A stretch of 64,000 nucleotides of DNA. It comes from Jiangella alkaliphila. GTDB lineage: Bacteria > Actinomycetota > Actinomycetes > Jiangellales > Jiangellaceae. Where the stretch lies: the NCBI RefSeq assembly GCF_900105925.1, contig NZ_LT629791.1, forward strand, positions 1,984,001 through 2,048,000, in the 5' to 3' direction. Below are positions 25,378 through 34,779 of this stretch, in pieces (position 1 is the stretch's first letter; every line of letters starts with the position of its first letter). The notes below the pieces were generated by a model, which saw only the letters and a list, made by a program, of their open reading frames with translations, searched no databases and had not been told where the DNA came from. The position numbers were made by a program, and so were the translations under genes.

Positions 25378-26323
25378 GCAGGAACGCTCGCACCGCGGCG
25401 CGCAGGCGCTCGTCGTCGGCGGCCCGGTCCGGGTACTCGGTGTGGCCGGCGGCGAGGGCGACCAGCTCCTTGTCGCCCGGGATGGCGTTGTGGACGGCGA
25501 ACTGGCCGGGCGGCGGCACGGCCGGGTCCCACAGCGCCGGCGCGACGAGCATCGGGACGCGCAGCCGCCGGGCCGCCGTCGCCGCGTCGAAGAACCGCAG
25601 CACCTCCCGGGCCTCGGGGTGCTCGGCGACGTGCAGGCGGACCGCCCCGCCGCTGCCGGTGCACGGCATCGCGAGGCGCAGGTCGTGGTTGCCGAAGCTG
25701 GGCACCGTCAGGGCGCCGCGGTCGAACCGGTCGTCCCAGGGCAGCGCCAGCGCGCCGATGCCGCCGCCGAAGCTGCCGCCCGCGTAGCCCACCCGAGAAG
25801 GCGGCGACGGCAGCAGTGCGAGCAGCGCCGACGCCGCGCACCAGACGTCGGCGACGCAGCCGCCGTGCACGTAGGTGGCGGCCGACTCGATGCCGTGCAG
25901 CACGTGCTCGGCGCCCACGGAAGGGATGCCCGGCACCAGCCCGCGCGTCGGCAGCCCGCGTGACGCGGCGAAGAGGACGGCGGTGCCGGGCAGGGCGAGG
26001 CCGGGGTCGGGCTGGTCGCGGCCGCCGTACCCGTGCCCGACGACGACGGCGCGCTCGACGCCGACAGGCGGCAGCCACAGCCAGCCGCCCAGCCGCACCC
26101 CGTCCAGCGAGGTGAACTCGACGTCGTGCCAGCCGGGGACGTCCGCCGGGCGCGCGATCGGCGCGGTGTCGACCGCGAGCGCACGCTCGTGCAGCGCGGT
26201 CCAGAACTCGGCGAAGCCGGCCGGTTCGTCCGGCGCGCCCACCGCCAGCAGGGCGTCCAGGTCGTAGCCGTGGGTCGCGTCGAAGGCGTCGGGTCCGAAC
26301 CAGGCGTCGTAGGGCGCGCGCAC
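25370..26323 (-). CDS. Acetylxylan-esterase-like alpha/beta hydrolase (AXE1 family)
   Basis: 317 residues. Typical AXE1 features are the N-terminal FAEFWTALHERAL, VEFTSLDGVRLGGWLWLP, the nucleophile elbow GGSFGGG, and a late Asp in VAPALWDPAVPP and His in AAGHTEYP that complete the triad. No signal peptide, so it probably deacetylates imported oligosaccharides or cephalosporin-like esters in the cytoplasm. It is not in an operon with the glycoside hydrolases. Confidence 0.85.
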   Translation of the reverse strand: MRAPYDAWFGPDAFDATHGYDLDALLAVGAPDEPAGFAEFWTALHERALAVDTAPIARPADVPGWHDVEFTSLDGVRLGGWLWLPPVGVERAVVVGHGYGGRDQPDPGLALPGTAVLFAASRGLPTRGLVPGIPSVGAEHVLHGIESAATYVHGGCVADVWCAASALLALLPSPPSRVGYAGGSFGGGIGALALPWDDRFDRGALTVPSFGNHDLRLAMPCTGSGGAVRLHVAEHPEAREVLRFFDAATAARRLRVPMLVAPALWDPAVPPPGQFAVHNAIPGDKELVALAAGHTEYPDRAADDERLRAAVRAFLLS

Positions 26324-26362
26324 GCTTCGTGACCCTAGCCGGTGTGGTCGGGGCGTGCGTGG

Positions 26363-26953
26363 TCAGATCGCCGTGAGCGCCGTGGCGGCCACCGCTTGTA
26401 GTTCTTCGACCCGGGCGCCATCTCGGGCCTGCTGGCTCATCCCCTGAAGTGTTGCGGCGACGAATCGAGCAAGGCGATGCGGATCAGCGTGCGGTGGCAG
26501 CTCACCTGAGTCGACGTCGCGCTGGAATGCCTGCTCGAAGGCCGCGAGGTTCTCGTTGCGCATGCCGGCGAGTCGATCGGCGACATGCCGGTTGCCCGGG
26601 GTCACGGTGACCGCCGCACTGATCACGAGGCATCCGCCCGGGTGGCCGGACGAGGCGTAGTGAGCGGCAGCCTCGTGGAGCACGCGACGGGCGAGCCGGG
26701 TGCCGCTGGTCTCCTCTGCCATTGCCTCGGCAAGGAAGCTCCCGTGGGTTGCGTTGTAGTGGTCGACGACGGTGAAGAACAGCGACTCCTTGGAGCCGAA
26801 GGCCGCATACAGGCTGGGCGGCCGGATCTCCATGGCGGCCGTGAGTATGGCGAGGCTGGCGCCTTCGTAGCCCCACTGCCAGAACACCTCCATCGCGGTG
26901 TTCAAGGCGGTCGTCATGTCGAACCGCCGCCCCTGGCCCGAAACCCCAGCCAT
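26363..26953 (-). CDS. TetR-family regulator
   Basis: 196 residues from ATG at 26953 after GAGGAGGACC. The HTH is AMEVFWQWGYEGASLAILTAAM ending PPSLYAAFGSKESLF (split here), followed by a C-terminal domain of the YafC/AcrR-like kind with GGCLVISAAVTV. Its base composition is visibly lower in GC than neighbouring genes. It is divergent from the SDR gene across a perfect 16-bp inverted repeat, so it very likely represses itself and the SDR. Confidence 0.9.
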   Translation of the reverse strand: MAGVSGQGRRFDMTTALNTAMEVFWQWGYEGASLAILTAAMEIRPPSLYAAFGSKESLFFTVVDHYNATHGSFLAEAMAEETSGTRLARRVLHEAAAHYASSGHPGGCLVISAAVTVTPGNRHVADRLAGMRNENLAAFEQAFQRDVDSGELPPHADPHRLARFVAATLQGMSQQARDGARVEELQAVAATALTAI

Positions 26954-26978
26954 CGGTCCTCCTCTCGCGACGTCTCAG

Positions 26979-27022
26979 CATACGTGTAGCGATCGATACT
27001 TGTAGTGATCGCTACACGTATG
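26979..27022. promoter_or_regulatory. TetR operator, perfect 16-bp inverted repeat
   Basis: CATACGTGTAGCGATC (26979-26994) is matched by its exact reverse complement at 27007-27022 with a 12-base spacer that holds a further TGTAGTGATC half-site. It fills the gap between the divergent TetR and SDR genes. Confidence 0.8.
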
Positions 27023-27036
27023 GCAGGGTCCTGGGC

Positions 27037-27822
27037 ATGACTCAGACTCCAATGACAGCCGCTGCCGATCTCGCGCCGATCGCCGTCGTGACTGGAGCCA
27101 GCCGGGGTATCGGCGCGGCAACTGCTGAGCGCCTGTCTCGCGATGGCTACTGCGTCGCGGTGCACTACGGCAACGACGCGGACGCGGCCGACTCGGTGGT
27201 CGCCCGAATCCGGCAGGGCGGGGGCGACGCGTTCTCCTTCCAGGCGGACCTGACTCGACCGGACGCCGGCCGCCGGTTCTGGGAGGCCTATGACGCTGTC
27301 GCCGGTGACTGGCGACCACGGCCCATCCGTACCCTGATCAACAACGCCGGCGTGACGCTGCGGGGGCCGATCGAGGACTTCGCCGCCACGTCCCTGGTCC
27401 AGCAACAGCAGATCAATCAGACCGCGCCTTTTCTGATCGTCCAGGAGGGCCTCGGCCGTCTCGAAGACGGCGGCCACATCGTGAACGTGTCCTCTGGCGC
27501 CACCCGGATCGCGACGCCGGACATCATCGCCTACACCATGACCAAGAGCGCGATCGACGCGTTCACCAGAACACTGGCTCAACACCTGGGTCATCGCCGC
27601 ATCACGGTCAATGCCGTGGCGCCCGGAATCATCGACACCGACCTGAACGCGGGCTGGCTGCGCGACAACCAGCAAGCCGTCGACCAGGTGCTGCCGCAGA
27701 TCGCCCTGGGCTACATCGGGACACCCGCCGAGATCGCCGACGTCATCGGCTTCCTCGCCTCCGATGACGCACGCTACGTGACCGGGCACACCATCGACGC
27801 CACCGGCGGCTCGCGACTCTAG
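27037..27822 (+). CDS. Short-chain dehydrogenase/reductase
   Basis: 261 residues. Classical SDR motifs: TGASRGIG cofactor loop near residue 20, NNAG, catalytic Ser in NVSSGATR, and YTMTK as the YxxxK pair; ends with VTGHTIDATGG. NADP(H) use is suggested by the basic tail of strand 2, though weakly. Its mixed third-position bases set it apart from neighbours. It overlaps the convergent lacI gene by 4 bases. The substrate is unknown; its repressor suggests a response to a small reactive or aromatic compound. Confidence 0.9.
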   Translation: MTQTPMTAAADLAPIAVVTGASRGIGAATAERLSRDGYCVAVHYGNDADAADSVVARIRQGGGDAFSFQADLTRPDAGRRFWEAYDAVAGDWRPRPIRTLINNAGVTLRGPIEDFAATSLVQQQQINQTAPFLIVQEGLGRLEDGGHIVNVSSGATRIATPDIIAYTMTKSAIDAFTRTLAQHLGHRRITVNAVAPGIIDTDLNAGWLRDNQQAVDQVLPQIALGYIGTPAEIADVIGFLASDDARYVTGHTIDATGGSRL

Positions 27823-28838
27823 GCGGCCCGGCGCGTGCTGTCGCGCTCGATCAGCTGGTGCGGGACGACGATCTGGGTGGCCGGCCGCGACGGGTCCTCG
27901 ATGCGCCGCACCAGCTGCTCGAGCGCGCGGGTCGCGATGACGTCCTTGTCCAGGGCGACGGTGCTCAGCGACGGGATCGCGAAGCGGCCCTCCTCGATGT
28001 CGTCGATGCCGATGACCGCGACGTCGTCGGCGATGCGCCGCCCGGCGTCCTGGACGGCCCGCATCGCGCCCATCGCGAGCAGGTCGGAGTAGCAGAAGAT
28101 CGCATCGGGCGGTGCGTCCAGCGCGAGCAGCCGCCGCGTCGCGTCGTAGCCGTCGCGGCGGTGGTAGCGGGCGGCGGGCACGACCAGATCGTCGTCGAGG
28201 GGGAGGCCGGCGTCGGCGAGCGCGCTCAGGTAGCCGGCCGTGCGCTGACGCGGCGTGCGGTACGTCTCGCGCGGCTGGGCGCCGACGGCGGCGATGCGGC
28301 GCCGGCCGGTCGCGACGAGGTGGGTCGTGGCCTCGTGGGCGGCCCGGGTGTTGTCGATGGCGATGTGGTCGAACCGGCCGGTGAAGGTGTGCTCGCCGAG
28401 CAGGATCGTCGGCAGGACGGTGCTGCTGTCCAGGTCGGCGATCTCGTCCTGGGTGACCAGCGGGCTGAACAGGATGCCGTCGAACAGCATGGTGCGGTCG
28501 CTGCCGATCAGCAGCTGCCGCTCGCGCTCGTGGTCGTGGCCGGTCTGGTCGATCATCACCCGGTAGCCGTGCGCCGACGCGGCGTCGATGACCGCGCGGG
28601 CCAGCTCGCTGAAGTAGGGGACGTCGATCTCGGGGACGATCAGCGCGAGCAGGCCGGTGCGCCCGGTGCGCAGGTTGCGGGCGATGAGGTTGGGCCGGTA
28701 GCCCAGCTCGTCGATGGCGGCGAGGACGCGGCGCCGGACGTCGTCGCTGACGTGCGTGTAGTCGTTCACGACGTTCGACACGGTGCGGGGCGACACCTTG
28801 GCCAGCCTGGCCACGTCCTTCACGGTGACCTGGCTCAT
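27819..28838 (-). CDS. LacI-family repressor of the GH2/sugar-transport operon
   Basis: ATG at 28838 after GGGAGGTGTGG gives 339 residues: MSQVTVKDVARLAKVSPRTVSNVVN (split HTH), hinge RPNLIARNLRTGRTG and a sugar-binding domain. It is divergent from the solute-binding protein gene, with two CG-centred operator-like sequences in the gap. The inducer is probably the sugar or glycoside processed by the GH2 enzyme downstream on the other strand. Confidence 0.92.
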   Translation of the reverse strand: MSQVTVKDVARLAKVSPRTVSNVVNDYTHVSDDVRRRVLAAIDELGYRPNLIARNLRTGRTGLLALIVPEIDVPYFSELARAVIDAASAHGYRVMIDQTGHDHERERQLLIGSDRTMLFDGILFSPLVTQDEIADLDSSTVLPTILLGEHTFTGRFDHIAIDNTRAAHEATTHLVATGRRRIAAVGAQPRETYRTPRQRTAGYLSALADAGLPLDDDLVVPAARYHRRDGYDATRRLLALDAPPDAIFCYSDLLAMGAMRAVQDAGRRIADDVAVIGIDDIEEGRFAIPSLSTVALDKDVIATRALEQLVRRIEDPSRPATQIVVPHQLIERDSTRRAA

Positions 28839-28887
28839 CCACACCTCCCGCTCGGCTGCTCGTCCATGATCCCGGCTCAGGATAGCT

Positions 28888-28932
28888 TTTGCAACGTGGA
28901 AAATTGCGCTACATTCTTTGCCACGTTGCAAA
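28888..28932. promoter_or_regulatory. Pair of LacI-type operators forming a 12-bp inverted repeat
   Basis: TTTGCAACGTGG (28888-28899) is matched by its exact reverse complement at 28921-28932. Each arm lies within a near-palindrome related to TTGCAACGTTGCAA: 28889-28902 (two mismatches) and 28918-28931 (one mismatch), with CG centres 29 bases apart. TACATT at 28910-28915 could be the -10 box of the transporter promoter. Confidence 0.7.
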
Positions 28933-28961
28933 CGCGCTGGCTGTCCACACAAGGGAGTGTC

Positions 28962-30338
28962 ATGAAGCGCAACCAGACCCGAGGGTGGACGCTGGCGGCA
29001 GCCGCCGGCCTGGCCACCGTTCTGCTGGCCGCCTGCGGGCCCGAGGTCAGCTCCGACGCCGAGTCCGGCGACGGCGGCACCGGCCCGGCCGAAGGCACGC
29101 TGGCCGCACCGGACACCGACGCGCCGGCCGGCGAGATCACCATCTGGGACCGCTCCGGCGACCTGTTCGAGGTCTTCGACGGCGTCATCGAGCGGTTCAA
29201 CGAGCGCTACCCGGACGTCGTCGTGCACCACGAGGCCGTCGACATCGACACCAAGCTGCCGAACACGTTGATCGCCGGCGCCGACGTGCCCGACGGCGTG
29301 TTCCTCGACGACGCCAAGGTGGCCGGGCTGTCGGACCACTTCTACGATCTGTCCGCCGTGCTGGAGCCCTACCTCGACGACATCGCGGCGCAGAAGGTCG
29401 AGGTCAACACCGTCGGCGAGCACATCTACGGCGTGCCGTGGGACCTCAACCCCGGGCTGCTCTACTACCGGGCGGACATCCTCGCCGACGTCGGCATCGA
29501 CCCCGCGTCGATCGAGACCTACGACGACCTGTTCGCCGCGGCCGAGCAGATCAAGGCGGCCCGGCCCGACGCGGCGCCGATCCACCTGGAGCAGGAGCCG
29601 TTCCTCAGCCAGCTCTGGCTGGAGATGTTCGCCAGCCAGCTGGGCACCAGCCTGGCCGACGCGGACGGCGAGCTGCGGCTGGACTCGCCCGAGTACCGGC
29701 AGATCCTGACCTGGCTGGACGAGGTGAACCAGGCCGGCCTCGGCACCCGCGCGGAGTACCTCGGCCCGGCCGACCTCGCGACGCTGGAGAGCGGGCAGCA
29801 GGTCTTCGTCCCGTGGGCGATCTGGTGGGACTTCGCACCGCAGCAGCTGCTGCCGCAGACCACCGGGCAGTGGCGGGCGATGCCACTGCCGGCGTGGACC
29901 GAGGGCGGCGCCCGCAGCGGCGCGATGGGCGGGTCCAGCTTCGTCATCCCGCGCGACGCGGAGAACCCGGAGCTGGCCTGGCTGTTCTACGAGTTCCTGG
30001 TGTTCGACCCGGAGGGCTTCCAGGCCGTCTACGGGCCCAACGCGATCTACCCGGACGGCCTCAACACGTCCGTGCCCAGCTACGCACCGGCCGCCGACCC
30101 GGCGACGCCGTTGTTCGGCCCGCTGGACGCGCTGGGCGGCCAGGACCTGTGGCCGGTCGCGATCGAGGCGGGTGCGCAGATCCCCGGCGGGACGCCGATC
30201 CCGCAGTGGTGGGCCGGCGCCGTCGAGTATCTCGGCGACAACCTGCAGCGGATGTTCGACGGCGAGCTGACGCCGGAGCAGGTCATCGCCGAGTCCACCG
30301 AGCAGATCCAGACCAACCTGGTGGACCGCGCGTCGTGA
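28962..30338 (+). CDS. Sugar ABC transporter substrate-binding lipoprotein
   Basis: ATG at 28962 (GGGAGTGTC before it) gives 458 residues: lipoprotein signal ending LLAACGPE, a Gly/Asp-rich linker, then a family-1 solute-binding fold (GEITIWDRSGDLFEVFDGV, NTLIAGADVPDGVFLDDA). First gene of the operon controlled by the divergent LacI. It passes sugar to the two permeases downstream. Confidence 0.92.
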   Translation: MKRNQTRGWTLAAAAGLATVLLAACGPEVSSDAESGDGGTGPAEGTLAAPDTDAPAGEITIWDRSGDLFEVFDGVIERFNERYPDVVVHHEAVDIDTKLPNTLIAGADVPDGVFLDDAKVAGLSDHFYDLSAVLEPYLDDIAAQKVEVNTVGEHIYGVPWDLNPGLLYYRADILADVGIDPASIETYDDLFAAAEQIKAARPDAAPIHLEQEPFLSQLWLEMFASQLGTSLADADGELRLDSPEYRQILTWLDEVNQAGLGTRAEYLGPADLATLESGQQVFVPWAIWWDFAPQQLLPQTTGQWRAMPLPAWTEGGARSGAMGGSSFVIPRDAENPELAWLFYEFLVFDPEGFQAVYGPNAIYPDGLNTSVPSYAPAADPATPLFGPLDALGGQDLWPVAIEAGAQIPGGTPIPQWWAGAVEYLGDNLQRMFDGELTPEQVIAESTEQIQTNLVDRAS

Positions 30339-31261
30339 CCGTGACCAGCACCGAGGTGCGCGGACGGACCCCGGCGGCGCCGGCCCGGCGACGTCGCCGG
30401 CGCCCGTCCGGGCGGCGGCTGGCGCCGTACGTCTTCGTGCTGCCGTTCGTCGCGCTGTTCCTCGCGTTCAGCGTGTACCCGCTGATCTACACGTTCCGGC
30501 TCAGCTTCACCGCGTGGAGCGGGTCCGGCCCGGCCCGCTGGGCCGGATGGGACAACTACACGTACCTGCTCGGCAGCGACGCGTTCTGGTCCTCGCTGGC
30601 CAACTCCGCGGTGCTGTGGCTGCTCATCGTGCCGGTACAGGTCGTGGTCGCGCTGCTCGCGGCGGTGCTGCTGAACAACGCGAAGCTGCGGATGCGCGGC
30701 TTCTACCGCACGGTCGCGCTGGTGCCGTTCGTGACGCCGCTGGTGGCGATGGCACAGATCTGGATCGTCGTGTTCGACGCCGACTACGGCGCGGTGAACC
30801 AGCTGCTCGGCGCCGTGGGGCTGCCGGAGATCGACTGGCTGACGTCGACGTTCTGGGCGAAGCCGACGCTCGCGCTGCTGTTCCTGTGGAAGACGACCGG
30901 GTTCGCGATCGTGATCCTGCTGTCCGGGCTGCAGTCGATCCCGGCGTCGGTGTACGAGGCGGCCGAGCTGGACGGCGCGTCGCGGACCCGGCAGCTGGTC
31001 AGCATCACGGTGCCGCTGGTCCGCCGGGTCGTGCTGTTCCTCGTCGTCATGCAGACGCTGGCGGTGTTCCAGATGTTCGCCGAGCCGTACGTCGTCACCG
31101 GCGGCGGCCCGTACGGGTCCACCACGACGGCCGGGCTCTACCTCTACGACCACCTCGGCCGGTCCGATCTCGGCACCGGCTCGGCGAACTCGTTCCTGCT
31201 GGTGGCGATCGTGATGCTGGTGTCGCTGCTGTTCGTCCGGCTGCTCCGGGAGCGTGACTGA
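30335..31261 (+). CDS. Sugar ABC transporter permease, MalF type
   Basis: GTG at 30335 overlaps the stop of the binding-protein gene (GTGA). 308 residues with an Arg-rich cytoplasmic start, six membrane segments and the EAA loop SVYEAAELDGASRTRQLVSI. The stop overlaps the region from which the next permease is started, showing a tightly coupled operon. Confidence 0.92.
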   Translation: MTVTSTEVRGRTPAAPARRRRRRPSGRRLAPYVFVLPFVALFLAFSVYPLIYTFRLSFTAWSGSGPARWAGWDNYTYLLGSDAFWSSLANSAVLWLLIVPVQVVVALLAAVLLNNAKLRMRGFYRTVALVPFVTPLVAMAQIWIVVFDADYGAVNQLLGAVGLPEIDWLTSTFWAKPTLALLFLWKTTGFAIVILLSGLQSIPASVYEAAELDGASRTRQLVSITVPLVRRVVLFLVVMQTLAVFQMFAEPYVVTGGGPYGSTTTAGLYLYDHLGRSDLGTGSANSFLLVAIVMLVSLLFVRLLRERD

Positions 31262-31262
31262 G

Positions 31263-32132
31263 ATGGCGGCGCCCATGCTGACGGGCCGGCGGGACCGGCC
31301 GGCGATCGGCTCGCACGTGTTCCTGATCGTGCTGACGGCGGCGTTCCTCGCGCCGGTCGTGTGGGCGGTGCTGTCGTCGCTGAAGCAGCCGGCGACGATC
31401 ATCACCGACCCGCTCGGCTTCGATCCGGGCGCGTTCACGCTCGGCAACTACCGGGCGATGTTCGAGGACGTCCCGATCGCCTCGGGGTTCCTCAACACCG
31501 CGGTCGTCCTGGTGCTCAAGGGCGGGCTGACGCTGTTCTTCGCACCGCTGGCCGGGTTCGCGTTCGCCAAGTACCGGTTCGCCGGGCAGAACGCGATCTT
31601 CGGCGCCGTCCTGCTCACGCTGATGCTGCCGACCATCGTCCTGGTCGTGCCGCTGCTGCTGCAGATGCGCGAGCTGGGCTGGATCAACACCTACCAGGCG
31701 CTGGTGCTACCCGGCGCCGTCGACGCGTTCGCGATCTTCTGGATGCGGCAGGTCATCGCCGCGGTCCCGGACGAGCTGCTGGACGCGGCCCGGGTCGACG
31801 GGTGCGGCGAGTTCCGCATCTTCGTCTCGATCGTGCTGCCGGTGATCCGGCCCGGGCTGGCCGGGCTGGCCGTCCTGACCGTGATGAACATCTACAACGA
31901 CTTCGTCTGGCCGGTCGTGGTGACGTCGCAGGAGTCGATGCAGACGCTCCAGGTCGTGCTGGCCACGCTCGCGCAGAACATCACTGGCAACCGCATCGGC
32001 GCCGACTTCGCCACGGTCTGGGGCGAGTTGCTGGCCGCCAGCTCGATCGCCCTCGTCCCGCTGCTCGTGGTGTTCGTGCTGCTGCAGCGCCACTTCATCA
32101 ACGGCATCCTCGCCGGCTCGGTCAAAGGCTGA
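31263..32132 (+). CDS. Sugar ABC transporter permease, MalG type
   Basis: Start chosen as ATG at 31263, nine bases after GGGAGC; a GTG at 31254 would add three residues but sits too close to that site. 289 residues, six membrane segments, EAA loop ELLDAARVDGCGEFRIFVSI. No ATPase gene is present in the operon; a shared MsiK-type ATPase is presumed. Confidence 0.92.
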   Translation: MAAPMLTGRRDRPAIGSHVFLIVLTAAFLAPVVWAVLSSLKQPATIITDPLGFDPGAFTLGNYRAMFEDVPIASGFLNTAVVLVLKGGLTLFFAPLAGFAFAKYRFAGQNAIFGAVLLTLMLPTIVLVVPLLLQMRELGWINTYQALVLPGAVDAFAIFWMRQVIAAVPDELLDAARVDGCGEFRIFVSIVLPVIRPGLAGLAVLTVMNIYNDFVWPVVVTSQESMQTLQVVLATLAQNITGNRIGADFATVWGELLAASSIALVPLLVVFVLLQRHFINGILAGSVKG

Positions 32133-32166
32133 CCGCGCCCCGTCCACCCGACGAAAGGCTCCATCC

Positions 32167-34224
32167 GTGACCCACCAGCACGAGTACCCCCGCCCGGACC
32201 GCGACCGCTCCGCCGCCTGGCTCCCGCTCGACGGACGGTGGGAGTTCCGGCCCGACGAGGAGGCCGGCCTCACGGGCCCGGGCGAGCTGCCGGCCGGGCC
32301 GTGGCCGGAGTCGATCGTGGTGCCGTTCGCGTGGGAGACGCCTGCGTCGGGCGTGCGGCGGACCTGGCTGGAGACGGCGTGGTACCGGACGACGGTTGCC
32401 GTGCCGGCCTCCTGGGCGGGCGAGCACGCGTTCCTGTGCTTCGGCGCGGTCCACCACGCGGCGACGGTCTGGGTGAACGGCGAGCCGCTCGGCCGGCACA
32501 CCGGCGGCTACACGCCGTTCGAGTTCGACCTCGGCGCCGTCGCCGGACCGGGGGAGCAAGCCGAGATCGTCGTGCGCGTCCACGCCCCGGCGGACAAGCG
32601 GGAGATCGCGCACGGCAAGCAGCGCTCGATCCCGCGCGACGACTACGACGGCGTCAGCTTCACGCCCACCTCCGGCATCTGGCAGCCGGTGTGGCTGGAG
32701 CGCCGGCCGGCCACCTACGTCGATGCGGTCGAGCTGCGCGGCGACTCGCTCACCGGCATCGACGCGACGGTGACGGCGGCCGGCCCGCTGGCCGCGGGCG
32801 CGGTCGTCACGCTGCACACCGAGGGCGTCGCCGTGCGGCTGACCTGCGACGAGACCGGCGTGGCGCGCGGGCGGCTGCCGCTGGAGCAGCCGCGGCCGTG
32901 GTCGCCCGCGGACCCGCACCTGTACCGCGTCGACGTCACGCTGCGCAGCGCCGACGGCGCTGACTCACTCGCCGCGCACACCGGGCTGCGACGCATCGAG
33001 GCGGACGCCGAGCGGCTGCGGCTCAACGGCGAGCCGCTCTACGTCCGCGGCGTGCTCGACCAGGGCTACTGGCCCGGCACCGGCCTCACCGCGCCGAGCC
33101 CCGAGGCGCTGCGCGAGGATCTCCGGCTGGCCGCCGCCGCCGGGTTCAACCTTGTCCGCAAGCACCTCAAGTTCGAGGACCCGCGCTGGCTGCACGAGGC
33201 CGACCGCACGGGGATGCTGGTCTGGGCCGAGCCGGCCGGCACCAGCCGGTTCACCGACGCCGGGCGCGCGGCGTTCGAGGACCAGCTGGCGGCGATGGTC
33301 CGCCGCGACGGCAACCACCCGTCGATCGTCGTGTGGGGCCTGTACAACGAGGAGTGGGGGCTGGACTGGGACGTCCCCGGCGATGAGCGCAAGCGCGACG
33401 CCGTCCGGCACGCGTACGACCTGCTCGCCGCGCTCGACCGGTCCCGCCCGATCGTCGACAACTCCGGCTGGACGCACGTGCGCACCGACCTCGTCGACTG
33501 GCACCACTACGAGGAGGACCCGGGGACGTGGGCGCGGACCGTCGCCGCGCTGGCCTCCGGCGAGCGCGCCGCGTTCCCGGTGCGGCTCGGCCCGGACCAC
33601 GTCGAGGACAAGGCGATCTACGCCGACGACACCGTGCCGCGGACCGGGGTGCCGTTCCTCAACAGCGAGTACGGCGGCGGCTTCACCAGCCTGGAGCGCG
33701 GCTGGCAGCTGCGCTGGCAGACCCAGGAGCTGCGCCGGCACGACCGCATCGCCGGCTACGTCTACACCGAGCTGGCCGACGTCGAGCACGAGAGCGCCGG
33801 GCTGCTGAACGCCGACCGGTCCGCGAAGGACCTCGGCGGCTTCGACCCGGCGATCGTCAACGCGCCGACGACGCTCGTCTTCGACGTCGTGCCGCTGGCC
33901 GCCGGCACCGACCTCGCACCCGGCGACGCCGAGTTCGAGGTAGCGGTGCGGGTGTCGCACCACGGGCCTGGCCAGCTGCGCACCGCCGTCCGCGCCGTCT
34001 GGGGGCCGGCCGGCGCGCCCCGTCCGGGCCGCGACACCAAGCCGGACCTGGAGTCCGCGCCGCTCACCGCCGAGCCGTTCGCGCTCAGCCAGCCGGTGGT
34101 GCTGCGCACCGCACTGCCGGACGGACGGCGCACCGGGCGGCTGTGGTGCTGGACCGGCGACGACCCGGCCGACGCCGACGCCGCCGGGTTCCTCGATGTC
34201 GGCTACGTGGAGGCGGCCCGCTGA
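32167..34224 (+). CDS. Glycoside hydrolase family 2 enzyme
   Basis: 685 residues from GTG at 32167 (GAAAGG upstream). Jelly-roll sugar-binding domain first (LPLDGRWEFRPDEE, ETAWYRTTV, VWVNGEPLGRHTGGYTPFEFDL), then an immunoglobulin-like domain and the TIM barrel. The catalytic acid/base is Glu395 in GLYNEEWG and the nucleophile Glu501 in LNSEYGG. No export signal, so it cuts an imported glycoside in the cytoplasm. Beta-galactosidase, beta-glucuronidase and beta-mannosidase are all possible in this family. Confidence 0.9.
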   Translation: MTHQHEYPRPDRDRSAAWLPLDGRWEFRPDEEAGLTGPGELPAGPWPESIVVPFAWETPASGVRRTWLETAWYRTTVAVPASWAGEHAFLCFGAVHHAATVWVNGEPLGRHTGGYTPFEFDLGAVAGPGEQAEIVVRVHAPADKREIAHGKQRSIPRDDYDGVSFTPTSGIWQPVWLERRPATYVDAVELRGDSLTGIDATVTAAGPLAAGAVVTLHTEGVAVRLTCDETGVARGRLPLEQPRPWSPADPHLYRVDVTLRSADGADSLAAHTGLRRIEADAERLRLNGEPLYVRGVLDQGYWPGTGLTAPSPEALREDLRLAAAAGFNLVRKHLKFEDPRWLHEADRTGMLVWAEPAGTSRFTDAGRAAFEDQLAAMVRRDGNHPSIVVWGLYNEEWGLDWDVPGDERKRDAVRHAYDLLAALDRSRPIVDNSGWTHVRTDLVDWHHYEEDPGTWARTVAALASGERAAFPVRLGPDHVEDKAIYADDTVPRTGVPFLNSEYGGGFTSLERGWQLRWQTQELRRHDRIAGYVYTELADVEHESAGLLNADRSAKDLGGFDPAIVNAPTTLVFDVVPLAAGTDLAPGDAEFEVAVRVSHHGPGQLRTAVRAVWGPAGAPRPGRDTKPDLESAPLTAEPFALSQPVVLRTALPDGRRTGRLWCWTGDDPADADAAGFLDVGYVEAAR

Positions 34225-34235
34225 ACCGTTCCTCG

Positions 34236-34697
34236 TCAGGCGCGCTCGCGGAACCACGCGGCCAGCACGGCGGCGAGGCCGGGCAGGGCCAGTAGCACCA
34301 GGATCGTGCTGCCCAGCCACAGCGGGACGTACTGGTCGTAGGGGTCGCCGCCGGCCCCGGCGATGGCGGCCAGCGTGCTCAGGCCCAGGACGAACATGGT
34401 CGTCACCGTGGCGCGCACGCCGCGGTCGCGCCTCGCCGCCCAGAGCGAGACCAGCCAGCTCGCCAGCCCCAGCACGCCGACGATCAGCAGCGCGACGACG
34501 ATCGCGTTGCGGTCCTTCGCGACGTCGCTCGCGTCCCACTGCGGGTAGGCGGCCTCGACGTGCCGCTCGATCGAGCCGAAGACCCACAGGTCGAGCAGCG
34601 GCAGCGCCAGGCACACCACCTGCAGGCCCACCCCGATCCGCAGCGCCTGCGACGTGCTCTGCCAGCGGCTCGTGCGTACGTGCTCCTGCACCGTCAT
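34236..34697 (-). CDS. Small membrane protein, four predicted helices
   Basis: ATG at 34697 is placed by GGAGGAGATCGCC. 153 residues with hydrophobic stretches at about 21-43, 66-87, 99-115 and 129-148. No family was recognised. It is divergent from a TetR gene with a shared regulatory region, so it is probably that regulator's target. It ends 11 bases from the convergent GH2 gene. Confidence 0.75.
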   Translation of the reverse strand: MTVQEHVRTSRWQSTSQALRIGVGLQVVCLALPLLDLWVFGSIERHVEAAYPQWDASDVAKDRNAIVVALLIVGVLGLASWLVSLWAARRDRGVRATVTTMFVLGLSTLAAIAGAGGDPYDQYVPLWLGSTILVLLALPGLAAVLAAWFRERA

Positions 34698-34746
34698 GGC
34701 GATCTCCTCCATCTCTTACGGTGTATGACTTACCGACAATGCTAGT

Positions 34747-34759
34747 CTTACGCCGTAAG
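34747..34759. promoter_or_regulatory. TetR operator candidate
   Basis: CTTACG-C-CGTAAG is a perfect inverted repeat with a single central base. A further CTTACG (34715-34720) and CTTACCG (34729-34735) lie nearby. All fall between the divergent membrane-protein and TetR genes. Confidence 0.6.
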
Positions 34760-34779
34760 TGACGTCAAGGAGGGCAGCC

